From contig JAGGNK010010225.1 in NCBI GenBank assembly GCA_017590115.1, forward strand, positions 3,844,001 through 3,908,000: 64,000 nt of DNA, read 5' to 3'. Below the pieces are notes generated by a model. That model did not search any database, was not told the origin of the DNA, and saw only the letters and a program-made list of their open reading frames with translations. The translations under genes were made by a program, and so were the position numbers. Shown one piece after another: positions 50,001 to 61,100 of the stretch (positions are counted from its first letter, which is position 1; each line of letters starts with the position of its first letter). This DNA comes from Montifringilla adamsi. Lineage: Eukaryota; Chordata; Aves; Passeriformes; Passeridae.

Positions 50001-52680
50001 ATGATGAATATTCTGTTCACTCCTGTGTTTTGAATGTAGTAGAGGAAAGTGTAAGTTTTATAATTGGAGTCCATCAGCTAGAAATATGTTACAAAATATG
50101 AGCCATTTGTACCTTTTACTACTCTGAGAATATATTAAAAATGGGCAGATGCGGTAGGCTACCTGGATGGTCAGAACAACTTCCTTTTCTCAGTTTCTGT
50201 AGTTCTGATCTGTGCATAAGGCACATATATTCCGTCACATTCTTTCTCTATGCCTCTCTGTGTTCTTTGGGAATTTAAGCTTATTTTCATTTTTGTATCA
50301 ATGATGTCCCTAGAATACACATTTCATTTTAAAATTAATATGTGCAAATCCATGTATTCAGATCAATTCCCAGTTAGTCAGAGCAATGGGGATGATGATG
50401 CTTAGATAATGGGAAAAGTAGGTCCAGCATTTTTTTCTTATCTATGGAGTGTCTCCCCACGCCATGTTAGTTGGGGCTAATAGGGAGTCAGAATTCATTA
50501 ACAGTGCTTGGACTGAGCTAGTTCATTTAGATTGCCCTTAGCTGAGTGCTTTATCCTCGTGTTCAAATCCATGAGAATGCCCATTAGCAAGGCTGCTCTC
50601 TGCATTTTCCTGTTTTCACACTTGAACTGGTCTTTCCCTAGCCCAGCATGCTGGAGAGCGTGGTATATAGACCACAGCAAGGCATCTTCCATCTAGATAG
50701 GATTTTTAGCTGCAGGTGAACACTGGCCCTCCCAGGTCTGTGGGTATCAAGGTGTTGTGCTACTGGACTAGGTTGATGCTGCTAGAAAACAAACTCTGAT
50801 TATCCTTCTTGCAGGCAGCTTGGCTACAGCCTATGCTAGAAAGTCTGCCTGTCTCTCCTGCAGAGGCTGTTCAATTATTTGTTGGCTGAAAAGAGTAAAC
50901 AGAGCAGTGTGGCTGTTTTCAAAATGCAAATGACTAAATTTAAACTAAAGAACCTGACCAAACCTGAAATACCTGATGCGGTTTCCTGACCTTCATCTGT
51001 GACATAAACCTTCATGGTCCACATCTAGATGATTATGAGTTGATTGCATTTTGTATTTTTGAGGATCATAGCTATATGAAGGGCCAAGAAACACAACATA
51101 ATTTAACTGGTTTTTCACCCAGTCATTTCCCCCCATGGCCAAATTCAGTTCTGCTCTGCTGGCAATTGTTGTGCTAATAATTGTGTTAGTTTCTAAGCAT
51201 CATCACATGCATTAGAAAGTAGTACTTAATTAGCAATTCGATTTGAATTAATCAAGTTTTTTTGTTAACTCAGAAAAAGACATAAAGATTGGATTAATGT
51301 TAATTTTAATTTCCTTTGTGTTTAGAAATAGGTTTGGTGCCATTCAGTGCATAAAAGATTTTCTTTCTTAAAACCATGTGTGTGTGTAGCAGTTGTTTTG
51401 GTGTTGGCTAAAACAATGAGTATGCTTGGGTTTAAAAAACTTAGCATGCAACAGGTTATTAATATTTCAGAAATCTAGTCAATGTATAATATTAATTTGA
51501 AAAAATTATCACCAAAATTTGTTAAATTTTTATAAAATAAAAATGTGGATGATCACAACTGTGCACTGCTGCATAGATATCCCTTTGGAAATGAGTGAGG
51601 ACTCAGGAATGTCATGAAGACTTAGTATTCCACAAATTGTTTTCTTATTCTTTCACCTTTCAGTCCATTGTGACACCATTATTTTCTGCTATTTATGTAG
51701 CAGGTACTAGAATTTATGTCTAAATTTAAAAAATGTTGGTGTGATAAAAAGAAAGGAACCTTTTTACATTTATACAATTTAAGTTTGGAGAATAAAGGGA
51801 CAATACAAGAACTGTTTTGAAGGTACAATTTTTAAGAGTTGCTGAATGTTTAATTTGTCAGTACATCAAAGCTTTTTAATAGAATTGCAGAATGTAAGGG
51901 AAGAAGAGTTGTCAAAGATCATATTGTCCATTTCCAAGCCTTAGAGTTACCTGTCACTCCTGACAGATATTTGACCAGTGAGTCTTAAAAATGTCATGTT
52001 ATAGAAACAGTTTGGAAACAGCAGAAATGCAAAAACTGTCTTTACAGTCAGCAATTATATGTCTGATTGAGTCTTTTTTTTCCCATATGAAGATAACATC
52101 TGCATTTAGTCTGATGCTTGCAGAAAATTTTGGTCTTTGCTTGAAAGGGTTTATACTTCATGTATGTCTGGTTTCCAGGAGACATTAGACTGACATATGC
52201 CTGTGCATGTATGGGATATACATGGTGCTTGAAATTTTCAGACTCAATCTTAAATGTTGTATAAGGGCTCTGATAGCACTGAGTCCAGAATATTCCCCAA
52301 AGCTGTCTGCTGTGTGCATTCAAACTTGTTACACAGTGAAATATGAGCGCATATTTCTCTCTGCAGGATGCCAGATAGATGCAATAAACACTTAATTACT
52401 GAAAATTTCATCCCCACAGTGGAAATATGTAAAAGTTATGTATGGTTTTTCTCTTACGTTGTATCCTCTCAGTGTTTTTTTTTTCTTTTCTTTTTTTAAA
52501 AATTTTATTTCAGCTGAATAATAAAAAACATGGAAACAGAGAAGGAAAGAAATGAGAATCAGAAGTCTACAGAAAATGACTTAAGAAGTAAGATTGACAT
52601 GATTTTAAGTGTAGTGTTCAAAATTTGACCTAATTACTCCAACTTAGAATCTTCTTGGTACTAAGTAGAAAGAATACACA
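47025..52680 (+). other. intron-like sequence; expected exon not found
   Basis: About 5.7 kb that should contain, with the next 5 kb, the NEK10 exon after the kinase domain (RTQRYFMEANRN type). I did not recognise it. A short stretch at 51880-51960 (AATTGCAGAATG...CAAAGATCATATTGTCCATT) may be the 3' end of an old CR1. Confidence 0.4.
48792..48864. repeat. two A runs separated by a T/A-rich spacer
   Basis: 24 A (48792-48815), then a 26-bp spacer of T and A runs with two C, then 23 A (48842-48864). Confidence 0.9.
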
Positions 52681-52689
52681 AATTCTCAG

Positions 52690-53420
52690 AATTATTCTCT
52701 TTTTTGTATATCCCAGTATGACGTCTACCTTTTCAAAACAGCATGGTATTGTCGCATCATATTCTGTTTCTGATTCAGCAAAATCCCCAAGTCTTTTGCT
52801 GCAGAGCTTCTGTCACCAGTCCTTCTCTAGTCTGTGCAGTTGTATGGTTGTTTCTTCTTGCTCACAGAACTTTGCATTTTCCCTACTTAAACTTCATCAG
52901 TTCTTTTAGTTTGTCCAGTTTCTGAAAACTATCTTTGACACCAGTTGTCACTTTCATCGACACAGCTCTGTGTATGATGTATATGCTGCAATATGATGTA
53001 TGATATGAATGTATCACAGTCTGGGCACCTTTAATAGGCGCTCTGTCTATCCATTATGCAGATTGTCACTGTAATTCAGTGACAACATTGAGTGCTTTTG
53101 GAGCAAGGTCAAAAAGGAGTCTGATAAATTGTGCTTGCTACCCATTTTCAGTTACCAAGTTGAGTACAGTTTTTATGGTCAATTATTCAGCCAACTGATC
53201 GTGATTTTGTCTAGCTCACACTTCCTAGCTTTCTTCTAGGACCTTATGAAAAACATTGTCAAAACCTTGCTAAAACCCACATATGTAACATCTACTTCTT
53301 CTTCCTGAAGCACAGGAGCTGTTACCATCTTACTGAAAAAGATATATTGGTTTAGCCTGGTTTTTTTCCCTGCCAATTTCATGTTATATATTACTTTTTT
53401 TATTGGTAGTTTACCAGTGG
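52690..53420 (-). mobile_element. old CR1 LINE fragment
   Basis: The genomic strand shows diverged CR1 antisense text: AGTCTTTTGCTGCAGAGCTT, AACTTTGCATTTTCCC...AAACTTCATCAGTTCTTTTAG, CACACTTCCTAGCTTTCTTC and ACATTGTCAAAACCTTGCTA. These follow the order of the reverse-transcriptase region read in reverse. Many substitutions and indels; older than the copies at 16313 and 44000. Confidence 0.75.
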
Positions 53421-55991
53421 AAATAGGTTGTAGGGTTTTTTTTTGTTTTGTTTTTTTTTTTTTTTGTTTATTTGTTTTGGTTTTTTTTTTAAATATAAAT
53501 TCAATTGACAGCATAATGCTGTAATTGTAAATATCTCTAATAAAGATTAATTAAATGCTTTTTGCAAATGCCACTAGAGAGTTCTATATTTCATGAAGAC
53601 AGAAAAGTTAATTCTTCTGGATAACAAAACAGGGCTAAATAAAAGATAAGTATTTTTATTTTATTTCAACCTACTTTTTTTTTTTCTTACTCTAACAACT
53701 TTTAGATTCCCTTTGGAAGACAAAACCCACAATTCAGGTTTCACTTTTCCAAAAACAAAGTATATCTCGATTTTACAGTCTTGATAGTTGCCAATGAAGA
53801 GATAGACAGTGCAAGTATACAGGATCTTAATGAAGACAGAAGTTTTCTTCATGGCTGGGATACAAATTTCCAGAGGTGCTTTTGCTCAGTAATAACAGTA
53901 GATGAATGCTGGAAAAAAATGTTAATTGGTTCATCATTTGAACATTTTTTTGTGGGAGACTTTTACCCTTAGCTTTCCTTTCTAACTGTGTTTTTTATAC
54001 ATGAAGGCAGAATTTGTTTCAACAATTAATCTGGTGAATGGGAAAACTGAGGCACTAGTTATAAGGAGAATGTGAAAATAAACTATATCAACTGATGGAG
54101 CCTCCAGAGAGATTGGTAAAATACTGGACTCTGGAATCAAGTGTAGGTATGAGCACAGTTCACATGAATAAATATCAACCTAATTCCTTTTTCAATGTTT
54201 GGGATATTTTGAATATTCCAGTTTCATAGACAGATAAGCATCTGTCTTTCACCTTATCTGAAAGAAGTCTCTCTGAGACTTCAAGGTATATGAAAATGAT
54301 AGTTTCAATGTGTTGGAGTACACTTTTCTTCATGAACTTACCAAAAAATAATGTTCTTTATAACCTTATATCCTTATGTAGGTTAATTTGGTCCCTCTGC
54401 TGTGGTGAGCAAAAGAGACATTGAACTTGCATCCCATCCTCTTCCAGTCAGGGTACTTTTCTAAATCAGCCAGTGTCCTACTAAAAAGGGAAAAAAAGGT
54501 ACATAATATCACTTTTTAAAATTATTAGATATTTTCTAGGTGGAGTAAGCTATGTCACAGCAAATTTATTTATTATTCTCAGATTAGTAATAGAACACTA
54601 TAGTTTTCTAGGTACAAGTGCTATGTAAATGGACCAGATTTTTTCTAGACAGGTTATAGCTTTACAGTTTATATAACTGCTTTAACACTTTAGGATATGT
54701 TCCACTGATATTTTAAGAGTTTCTGTAGTAGGTCTGTCCATTATTTTCAGGCTGAGGTCTATGCAATTCCATTCAGACACTTCAAACAGGTTTCCTTTCT
54801 TAATGGACAGTGAGATCTGGCACCAGTTGGTATCAGCTGTCTTTTTGATCTTTTTCCCCCCCTCAGCTCTGCCTGATTTACAAGTTATTGTTAACAATGA
54901 GTCTTTTGAGTTTGAGGTTCAATACTGAAAATGTTGAAAGGAGATTTAAGTTTGAAATGTCCATGCATTTTGACCCTTCTCTGTCTTTGCTTTGATTCCT
55001 TTGATGTGGAGCAGGTGAGCTGGTTCTCTTCAGTAACTGCACTGACTGTTCAGGGCACAAGAAGTGTGTTCATGTGTGCCAGGACTGGAGTGCTCTCTTC
55101 AGGTCAGCTTGAGAGTCATCGTAAGTGGTTTTCTTGCCGTGCTACACTACAGTCACTGCTATTGTGGCATTTTGGACATAACCTCCATCCAGTACTGAAG
55201 TATAAAATGACCTTTTTCCACCTGAATTTAAAGAGAAAACCTTAACAAGTCATCTGTTGGTTATAGATTTGGGACTAGAACAAAGGATGGGAAGATAGTT
55301 GAAGCAGATCATTATGTAGGCAGTGGTATGTATAGTCAATGCTCAGGGAGGCAGTGAAGTTTCTGAGTAGAAAGTTTCTAGTGCATTCACTCTGCTGTGT
55401 CCTAATAAAGTCAAAACACTTCATGGGAAAAACTTTAAAAGAATGTTGTCTTACATACAGAACAATTTGTCTTATGCAAACTCGGTATATATAGAATATA
55501 TAGAATATGGAAAATACTTACAGAATATAAGTATTTAGGAATGTATTATCTTCTGAAATTAATATTAAATATACTAATTTGTTTAATCTGATATATTTAT
55601 ATAATTTATCTCCTGTCCTCCTTTGTCATGCTTTACTTTGACAAGATGGAGTAAAAAGAAACATGAATTTATTTACACACAACAGAAACAACAGAAATAA
55701 TACGTGAAGATTTGGATCAGTAGAAGAGTATAAAAAGTCTTCCTTCAAAATATGTTACATTAAAATAGAAGCAATAGCAGGGACTAGGGATTTCTATTTA
55801 TTCCAGAAAAACTATAAACATCGACAACAGCAGGGGCAGAATTTTATATGCATCAGATAACAAACAAGATGCGGCACTTAAATGTTACAAGAAAATAATT
55901 TGTATTCCATTATTTGATTTTTGTAGCTCTGCTTTGATAATGCCAGTAGGATTTGGTCATTTCAGCCTCTGTGTCTCTCTGGCATCACATC
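53421..55991 (+). other. intron-like sequence, no features found
   Basis: Includes a T-rich stretch (53436-53491). No coding similarity recognised. Confidence 0.45.
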
Positions 55992-57325
55992 TGTACTGGT
56001 TTGGCACAGCCTGGTTTTAGGTAGCAGGGGGGCCACAAAGATGGATCCTGTGGGAAGCTGCTGGAAGCTTCCACCATGTCCAGCAGAGCCAATGGAAGAT
56101 GGACATGATGCTGGCCAAAGCGGGGCCAGTGAGAGAGGCTGGTAGCTCCTCTGTGATGACATATTTAAAAAGAAAATCAAAACAAAATTATGGGTTTTGT
56201 TTCTAGTCAGTGAAGATGAGGAGGTGAGAATGCATGAGGGAAACAACATGGGGACACCAAGGTCAGTGGAGAAGGAGGGGAGGAGGTGCTCCAGGTGCCA
56301 GAGCCAAAATTCCTCTGCAGGCCCTGATGATGACCATGGTGAAGCAGCTATGCCCCTGCAACCCATGGGGATCCATGGGGGATGCAGAGATCCACCCACA
56401 GCCCATGGGGGAGTGGGTGGATGCCTGGAGGAGGCTGTGATCCAGTGGAAGACCTGGTGGAGAGGGGGCCTGGCATCCAGGCTGAAGCAGCCTGTCCTTG
56501 GAGGTCTGCACCCTGTGGAAGAGTGACCCATGTTGCAGCAGTTGTGGGAGGACTGTGTGCCCATGGGATGGACTCAAGTTGCAGCACATGCAGTTTGGCT
56601 GCTGCTCATGAGAGTGGACACACACCAGAGAAGTTCATGGAGTACTGTCTCCAGTGGGAGAGACCTCATGGCCTCAGAGGGGAAGGACTCCTCTTCCAGA
56701 GCAGTGGAAGAAAATCTCGGTGATGGACTGACCAAAATTCCCAGCACTGTTGGTGGGAAGGAGGGAGGGGCTGGGGGGAAATGGTGTTTTAAGGCCTTAT
56801 TTTACCTCTCATTATCCTCCTCTGATTCTGTTAGCAATAAACTTCACTTTACACCTAAAGTTGGGCCTGATTTGCCCTTGAAATATTTCTCCCAGTCCTT
56901 ATCTCACTCATGAAGCCTTCATTAACTTGAGAAGTTCATGGAGTACTGTCTCCAGTGGGAGAGACCTCATGGCCTTGGAGGGGAAGGACTCCTCTTCCAG
57001 AGCAGTGGAAGAAAATCTCGGTGATGGACTGACCAAAATTTCCAGCACTGTTGGTGGGATGAGGGAGGGGCTGGGGGGAAATGGTGCTTTAAGGCCTTAT
57101 TTTACCTCTCATTATCCTCCTCTGATTCTGTTAGCAATAAACTTCACTTTACACCTAAAGTTGGGCCTGATTTGCTCTTGAAATATTTCTCCCAGTCCTT
57201 ATCTCACTCATGAAGCCTTCATTAACTTTGTTTTCCTTGTTCCTCTTTTGCCCAGCTGTGACAGGGGAGGGTGGGTGAGCATCTCTTGTGGGTGCCTGAC
57301 ACTGGGGCAGTGTCAAACCATGACA
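55992..57325 (+). mobile_element. ERVL-like LTR with internal 300-bp duplication
   Basis: Runs from TGTACTGGTTTGGCACAGCC to GTCAAACCATGACA, with GC-rich motifs (CCCATGGGGATCCATGGGGG, GAAAATCTCGGTGATGGACT, TCATTATCCTCCTCTGATTC) that I recognise from bird LTRs. AATAAA occurs twice (56836-56841 and 57136-57141) because a 300-bp block is duplicated in tandem. No target-site duplication is convincing. The 200-codon minus-strand frame and the plus-strand frames here are GC-rich chance frames. Confidence 0.8.
56628..57228. repeat. 300-bp tandem duplication
   Basis: Copy 1 at 56628-56928 and copy 2 at 56929-57228 both begin GAGAAGTTCATGGAGTACTG and end CCTTCATTAACTT. They differ at only a handful of positions (for example CCTCAGAGG/CCTTGGAGG, GGTGTTTT/GGTGCTTT, TGCCCTTG/TGCTCTTG) plus one 1-bp indel, so the duplication is recent relative to the LTR. 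Confidence 0.95.
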
Positions 57326-57803
57326 TCATTTGAAGTTCACTTCATATTTTACTAGTACCTTGACTGTTACGCAGGTTTTATTTATCCAGAACTGCTCCAG
57401 GATTGCTGTTTGTTATCTAAGATGAAAGAAGACAAATCTACCAGTGCTTGTCCTTGGGAACCTACTATCTTTGTCCAGTCTGTTCTTTTTCCTTTGTTCA
57501 GTATTTGCTTCTGCTCTGTCATTTGTTTCATTTTTCTCACTTTCAGTGCTTGTTGTGAAAAGACTGTCATCAGGAACAAAGCCTTATATGTGAAGGATAG
57601 AAATAATTTGTTTAGTTTCAGAGTTTGAAAGTCTTGCTCTAAATTTAGAATCAGTAACTGAACCAGGTACTGTGCAGTCCTGGACTAACAGCTAAGTCTA
57701 GTTTTATGTATGTATGTACAAGTGGCACTTCAATTTTTGGATTTTCTAGTGAGTGTTGGAAAAGGACAATATCTAACATTGCCTTTTTGTTCTTTCTTGT
57801 CAG

Positions 57804-57978
57804 AAAAATGATGAGAAGTTGAGTCTGCATTTTAGCAGCAGTGGAGCAGCCAGTTGCAAAAGTGAATTTTCAGAAAATACTGACCTTCCAGTTGACAGTT
57901 GTCAGTCTGCATATGGAAAAGGTGAGGAAAGAACATATGAAACAATCCTGGTAGAGGATGACAGGACTATGGAGAAAG
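57804..57978 (+). pseudogene. NEK10: NEK10 exon, serine-rich tail, intact
   Basis: An open 175-bp exon begins after ttcttgtcag. It reads KNDEKLSLHFSSSGAASCKS, EFSENTDLPVDSCQSAYGKG, EERTYETILVEDDRTMEK and ends in phase 1 at gtagac. The family has EKASLSSSSSGAASLKSELS followed by ESADLPPEGFQASYGKDEDR. This is the acidic, serine-rich tail after the kinase domain. The exon(s) between it and 47020 (the RTQRYFMEANRN region) were not located. Confidence 0.92.
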
Positions 57979-58061
57979 GTAGACATTAGCAAAAGAAGCA
58001 TCAGGTGCTATCATGCTGGTCAGAGGTGGGTTAAAATCTTTGTGAAATACCTTTCATTCAG

Positions 58062-58145
58062 GTATTTCTCTGAATGACAATGAGGTAGACATAGTGGACA
58101 ATTAAAGCAGCTCCAGTTCGAGTAATTTGGAAGAGCCTGCTATTG
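58062..58145 (+). pseudogene. NEK10: NEK10 exon, tail, Ser-to-stop nonsense
   Basis: Starting two bases into a codon after cattcag, it reads ISLNDNEVDIVDN, stop, SSSSSSNLEEPAI. The family has YSEVDDELDISDNSSSSSSS. TAA at 58103-58105 replaces the first serine of the run (TCA to TAA is the simplest change). A gtaaga donor follows in phase 1. It is the last exon identified with confidence. Confidence 0.9.
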
Positions 58146-61100
58146 GTAAGATTCTTCAAGAATGAAATGTACACAACTTTGTAACAATAAAGAAGTTGTT
58201 TAGTCCAATATATGAGGGTATTTTATTATTTGTTCATTAGGTAACAACAGTCTGTTATTACCTAAGAAAATCACTGTGCCTCTGTGGCAGCCATGTCCAG
58301 TTTCCTACACTTGGTATCACCAGGACTTTGTGCAGCTTGTCCCCATATTTTGCAGTAGCAACTATAAAAACTGGAATATTATTGGGCTTCTTGAGAAAGA
58401 AGGTGGTTTTTAATTTAAACATAAGATGACTAATATTGATAAGAAACAGATGGAAGAGTGTGAAGAAGAAAGTTGAAAGAGGCAGGCTTTAGCTGTCTGG
58501 AAGAATTGACTGAATGGAACTGAAGGAATGTGCAGATTTTAATTAGGACAGAATTATGTGACAAAACACAGCATTAATTCTGCTTATAGTTATTTATGGT
58601 AATCAAATTGGAAAACACCAGCTGTGTTGGGTGTTATCTTAAGTAACAGTTTTTTTGGATTATATTTCAATTTGAAAATTAAAAAAAAAATCAACTCAAA
58701 AACCCCTAGCACTAAGCACTATGAGTTTACTTGCTAGATTGTGAGCTACCATGACCTACCTATTAAATGCAGTGGGATTCTGATTAGTGAAATCAAAGTG
58801 CATTTTATACTAGAAAAAAAAAGATATGGGTGTTAGAGTTAAGCAAAATTTAAGATTTCCATTAATAAAATATGGGGATGATTTAGATGTACTTTTAAAA
58901 GGTAAAGGGAATGTAGTTTTCTGAAGATTAGAAAACATTGTTGCTGCAAATGCCCCAGGCTTCAAAAAAACTAGAATAACATTATTTGTTTGTAATCCTC
59001 TTTGGTAGCTATATTTTATTTCATATTTTGGCCCAGGTACTGAAGAGCTCTTTTGAAGTGCTCTGATGACCTCTTTTTACTGAAGTCATTAGTGCAGGGC
59101 AAATAATGATTTGGTAATTCTACGTAAAATGATTTGCTAATTGTAACTGGATAGCTTGCCGTTCTGAAGGCTGGAGGACCTGTGACTAGCCAGCCCTGAG
59201 ATTATTGTCAAAGTTTTCTCAAAAAATGATAATTTTAGAAAGCACTTTTTTATGGCCACTTTCTTGTGCTAAGAGAGTAAGAGGAGAAGGCTGCAGGATA
59301 GAGGAAGCCTTGAATAACTGTGGGAAGGGGCTGCATAGAATGAAGCTCTTGAGAAAAAGCAGCTTCCAGGGACAAAGTTCTGTTCTGTGTTCATACTGAA
59401 GAATAACACATTGTGTATCTCACAGGAATGTAATTCTTTGTGGGCTAGTTCAGCACTGTGCACAGAAATTTGAAGCCTTTCTGTAGTTTGCAACTCACCA
59501 CACCCAAAGCATTAGTGGTAATGATTTCCTTGTAGTTAATTTTTCTTTGTTAAGATTTCAACATTAACAAAATATCAGCTTTTCCTAATATTTGAATATT
59601 ACCATGCCATATTGCCATAATTTTAATTAAATGTTTTATGTGGAAAGATCCCATCAGTTCTTATGAGTCCCAGTAGCTTATAATCAGCATTTCTAGAAGT
59701 CATCCATTTTTCTCCTTGCATAGAGTCTAATTATTATATAGATACCTCAGGATTGCTTTTTTCAGGAAAATAACTCTGTAGTCTTACGTTCTTAGATCAG
59801 CTGTAGTTTCTACTTCATGTTGAAGTCAGTGTTATAGATCAGTTGTAATTAATGCTGGAAAATGTTTCTACTTTTCAGGAGTAAAGAAAAGAGAACGTAA
59901 AAAAATTATAAATTCAGGAAAATTGGGTATTGCTTGTGAAATGTTCCATTCATCAGTAATAAGTGGCTAACAGTTTGAATTATCAGCCGTGGTTTTGTCA
60001 AGCATGTCATCATTACAGGGGAAAGTGTGGCCGACTTTGATCTAGCTAACCTGGAATTGCTAACATGAAGATGAGAGTTTTAGTTTCCGGTATGTTGATG
60101 AGAATCGTAAAAGGATTTGTCTAATCGTGCTGTTATCACATCATTCTCAGAGAAAACGTGATCATTCTAATTTGAAACTAGGGTGGTATTTTGCAAAAAA
60201 GTGTGATATGCTGAGCTGTTCAGTAGCACAGAAGCTGGTATGGATTTGTCAGTGTAATAGGGGGAAGCTTTTTTTATAGTCCCATATTGTCATAATATTT
60301 TTAACGACTTTGCATAGTCAGTGTTTTTCAATTATGCTTTAAAAAAAGGATTATTCTTCTTAGTACAGAATTTATAGACAATGTATTTCTACAAGACCGG
60401 CTCCTTCAACAAGATTGCCAAGTGCAGGGTGTGTAGATTCTGAAATAGTTGCTCCTGGTACTTGAAATGATTAATCCTACAGGAACAAGATTCTGCTCAT
60501 TTCAGAAGCATAGAGGCAGCAGTGACAGATGCATTTTTCTTTTCCTGAAGTAATTATAATTTCAAATTATGAAGATTGACAGAGGATACGGACATACTGA
60601 GTCAAAAAGCTGTGAAGAATGATGGGAGGGTAACAGTTTATTAGTTGCACTTTTTTTCTTAGCTTAAAATTACAAGGTTCCCAACTTTACCTTAGCTTAG
60701 TCATATTAAAGGGTTTTTACTTACATTTGATTTACAGTGTAACTATACCTTCACTTCTGTTGGTAAAGTCAAACAGCATGAAAAGATGTGATATGTCTAC
60801 TAGACTGCTATAGTAGTCTAGTAGAGCTGGTGTGTCAGCTGGGTGAGAGTGGAAAAATTTACTTTTTGTGTGGGAATGCTCTTTTGGACAATATTTTTTG
60901 TTTCCCTTAATCATGTTCATTTTCATCACAACCAGGACAGTGTCCTAAATACATTGAAAGACAATTCTGTGTAAAACCTGCCATTAGAAAATGCTGGTCT
61001 AAGGCTTTATGTACTCCTAACCTTCCTCCCAATATAGAGGTAGCATGCAATAGATTTTTTTCAGAATTGCTCAGCCTTTTCAAGAGATTAGGAAGTCTCA

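Larger units (their letters stand above)
1..58145 (+). pseudogene. NEK10: NEK10 unprocessed pseudogene (locus overview)
   Basis: NEK10 is a NIMA-related serine/threonine kinase with an armadillo-repeat N-terminal half; in mammals it acts in ciliated airway cells and in checkpoint signalling. Nineteen blocks in this span translate to segments of the family in the correct order, most flanked by AG/GT splice sites with matching phases. Retained introns rule out a retrocopy. Disablements: stops at 111, 4046, 5154, 7591, 13664, 16113, 16155, 26122, 26149 and 58103; frameshifts in the exons at 5087, 8143, 8791 and 15818 and probably 26102; donors changed to AT at 3655 and 47021; kinase exons absent between 15383 and 15818 and between 26173 and 41864. 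The 5' end lies before the window, and the C-terminal exons were not found with confidence. It is either a unitary loss or a degenerate second copy. Identity rests on recognising the protein; no alignment was run. Confidence 0.93.

Noticed and set aside
52500..52590. Acceptor-like site followed by METEKERNENQKSTENDLRS
   Set aside because: Charged, low-complexity frame with no NEK10 similarity; chance cannot be excluded.
55962..56564. 200-codon minus-strand open frame, the longest in the window
   Set aside because: It lies inside an LTR that reads on the other strand, overlaps several other long frames, and its translation has no domain. GC-rich LTR sequence explains the openness.
60019..60068. 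Splice-like site followed by ESVADFDLANLELLT and a stop
   Set aside because: No match to the known NEK10 C-terminal sequence; too short to support.
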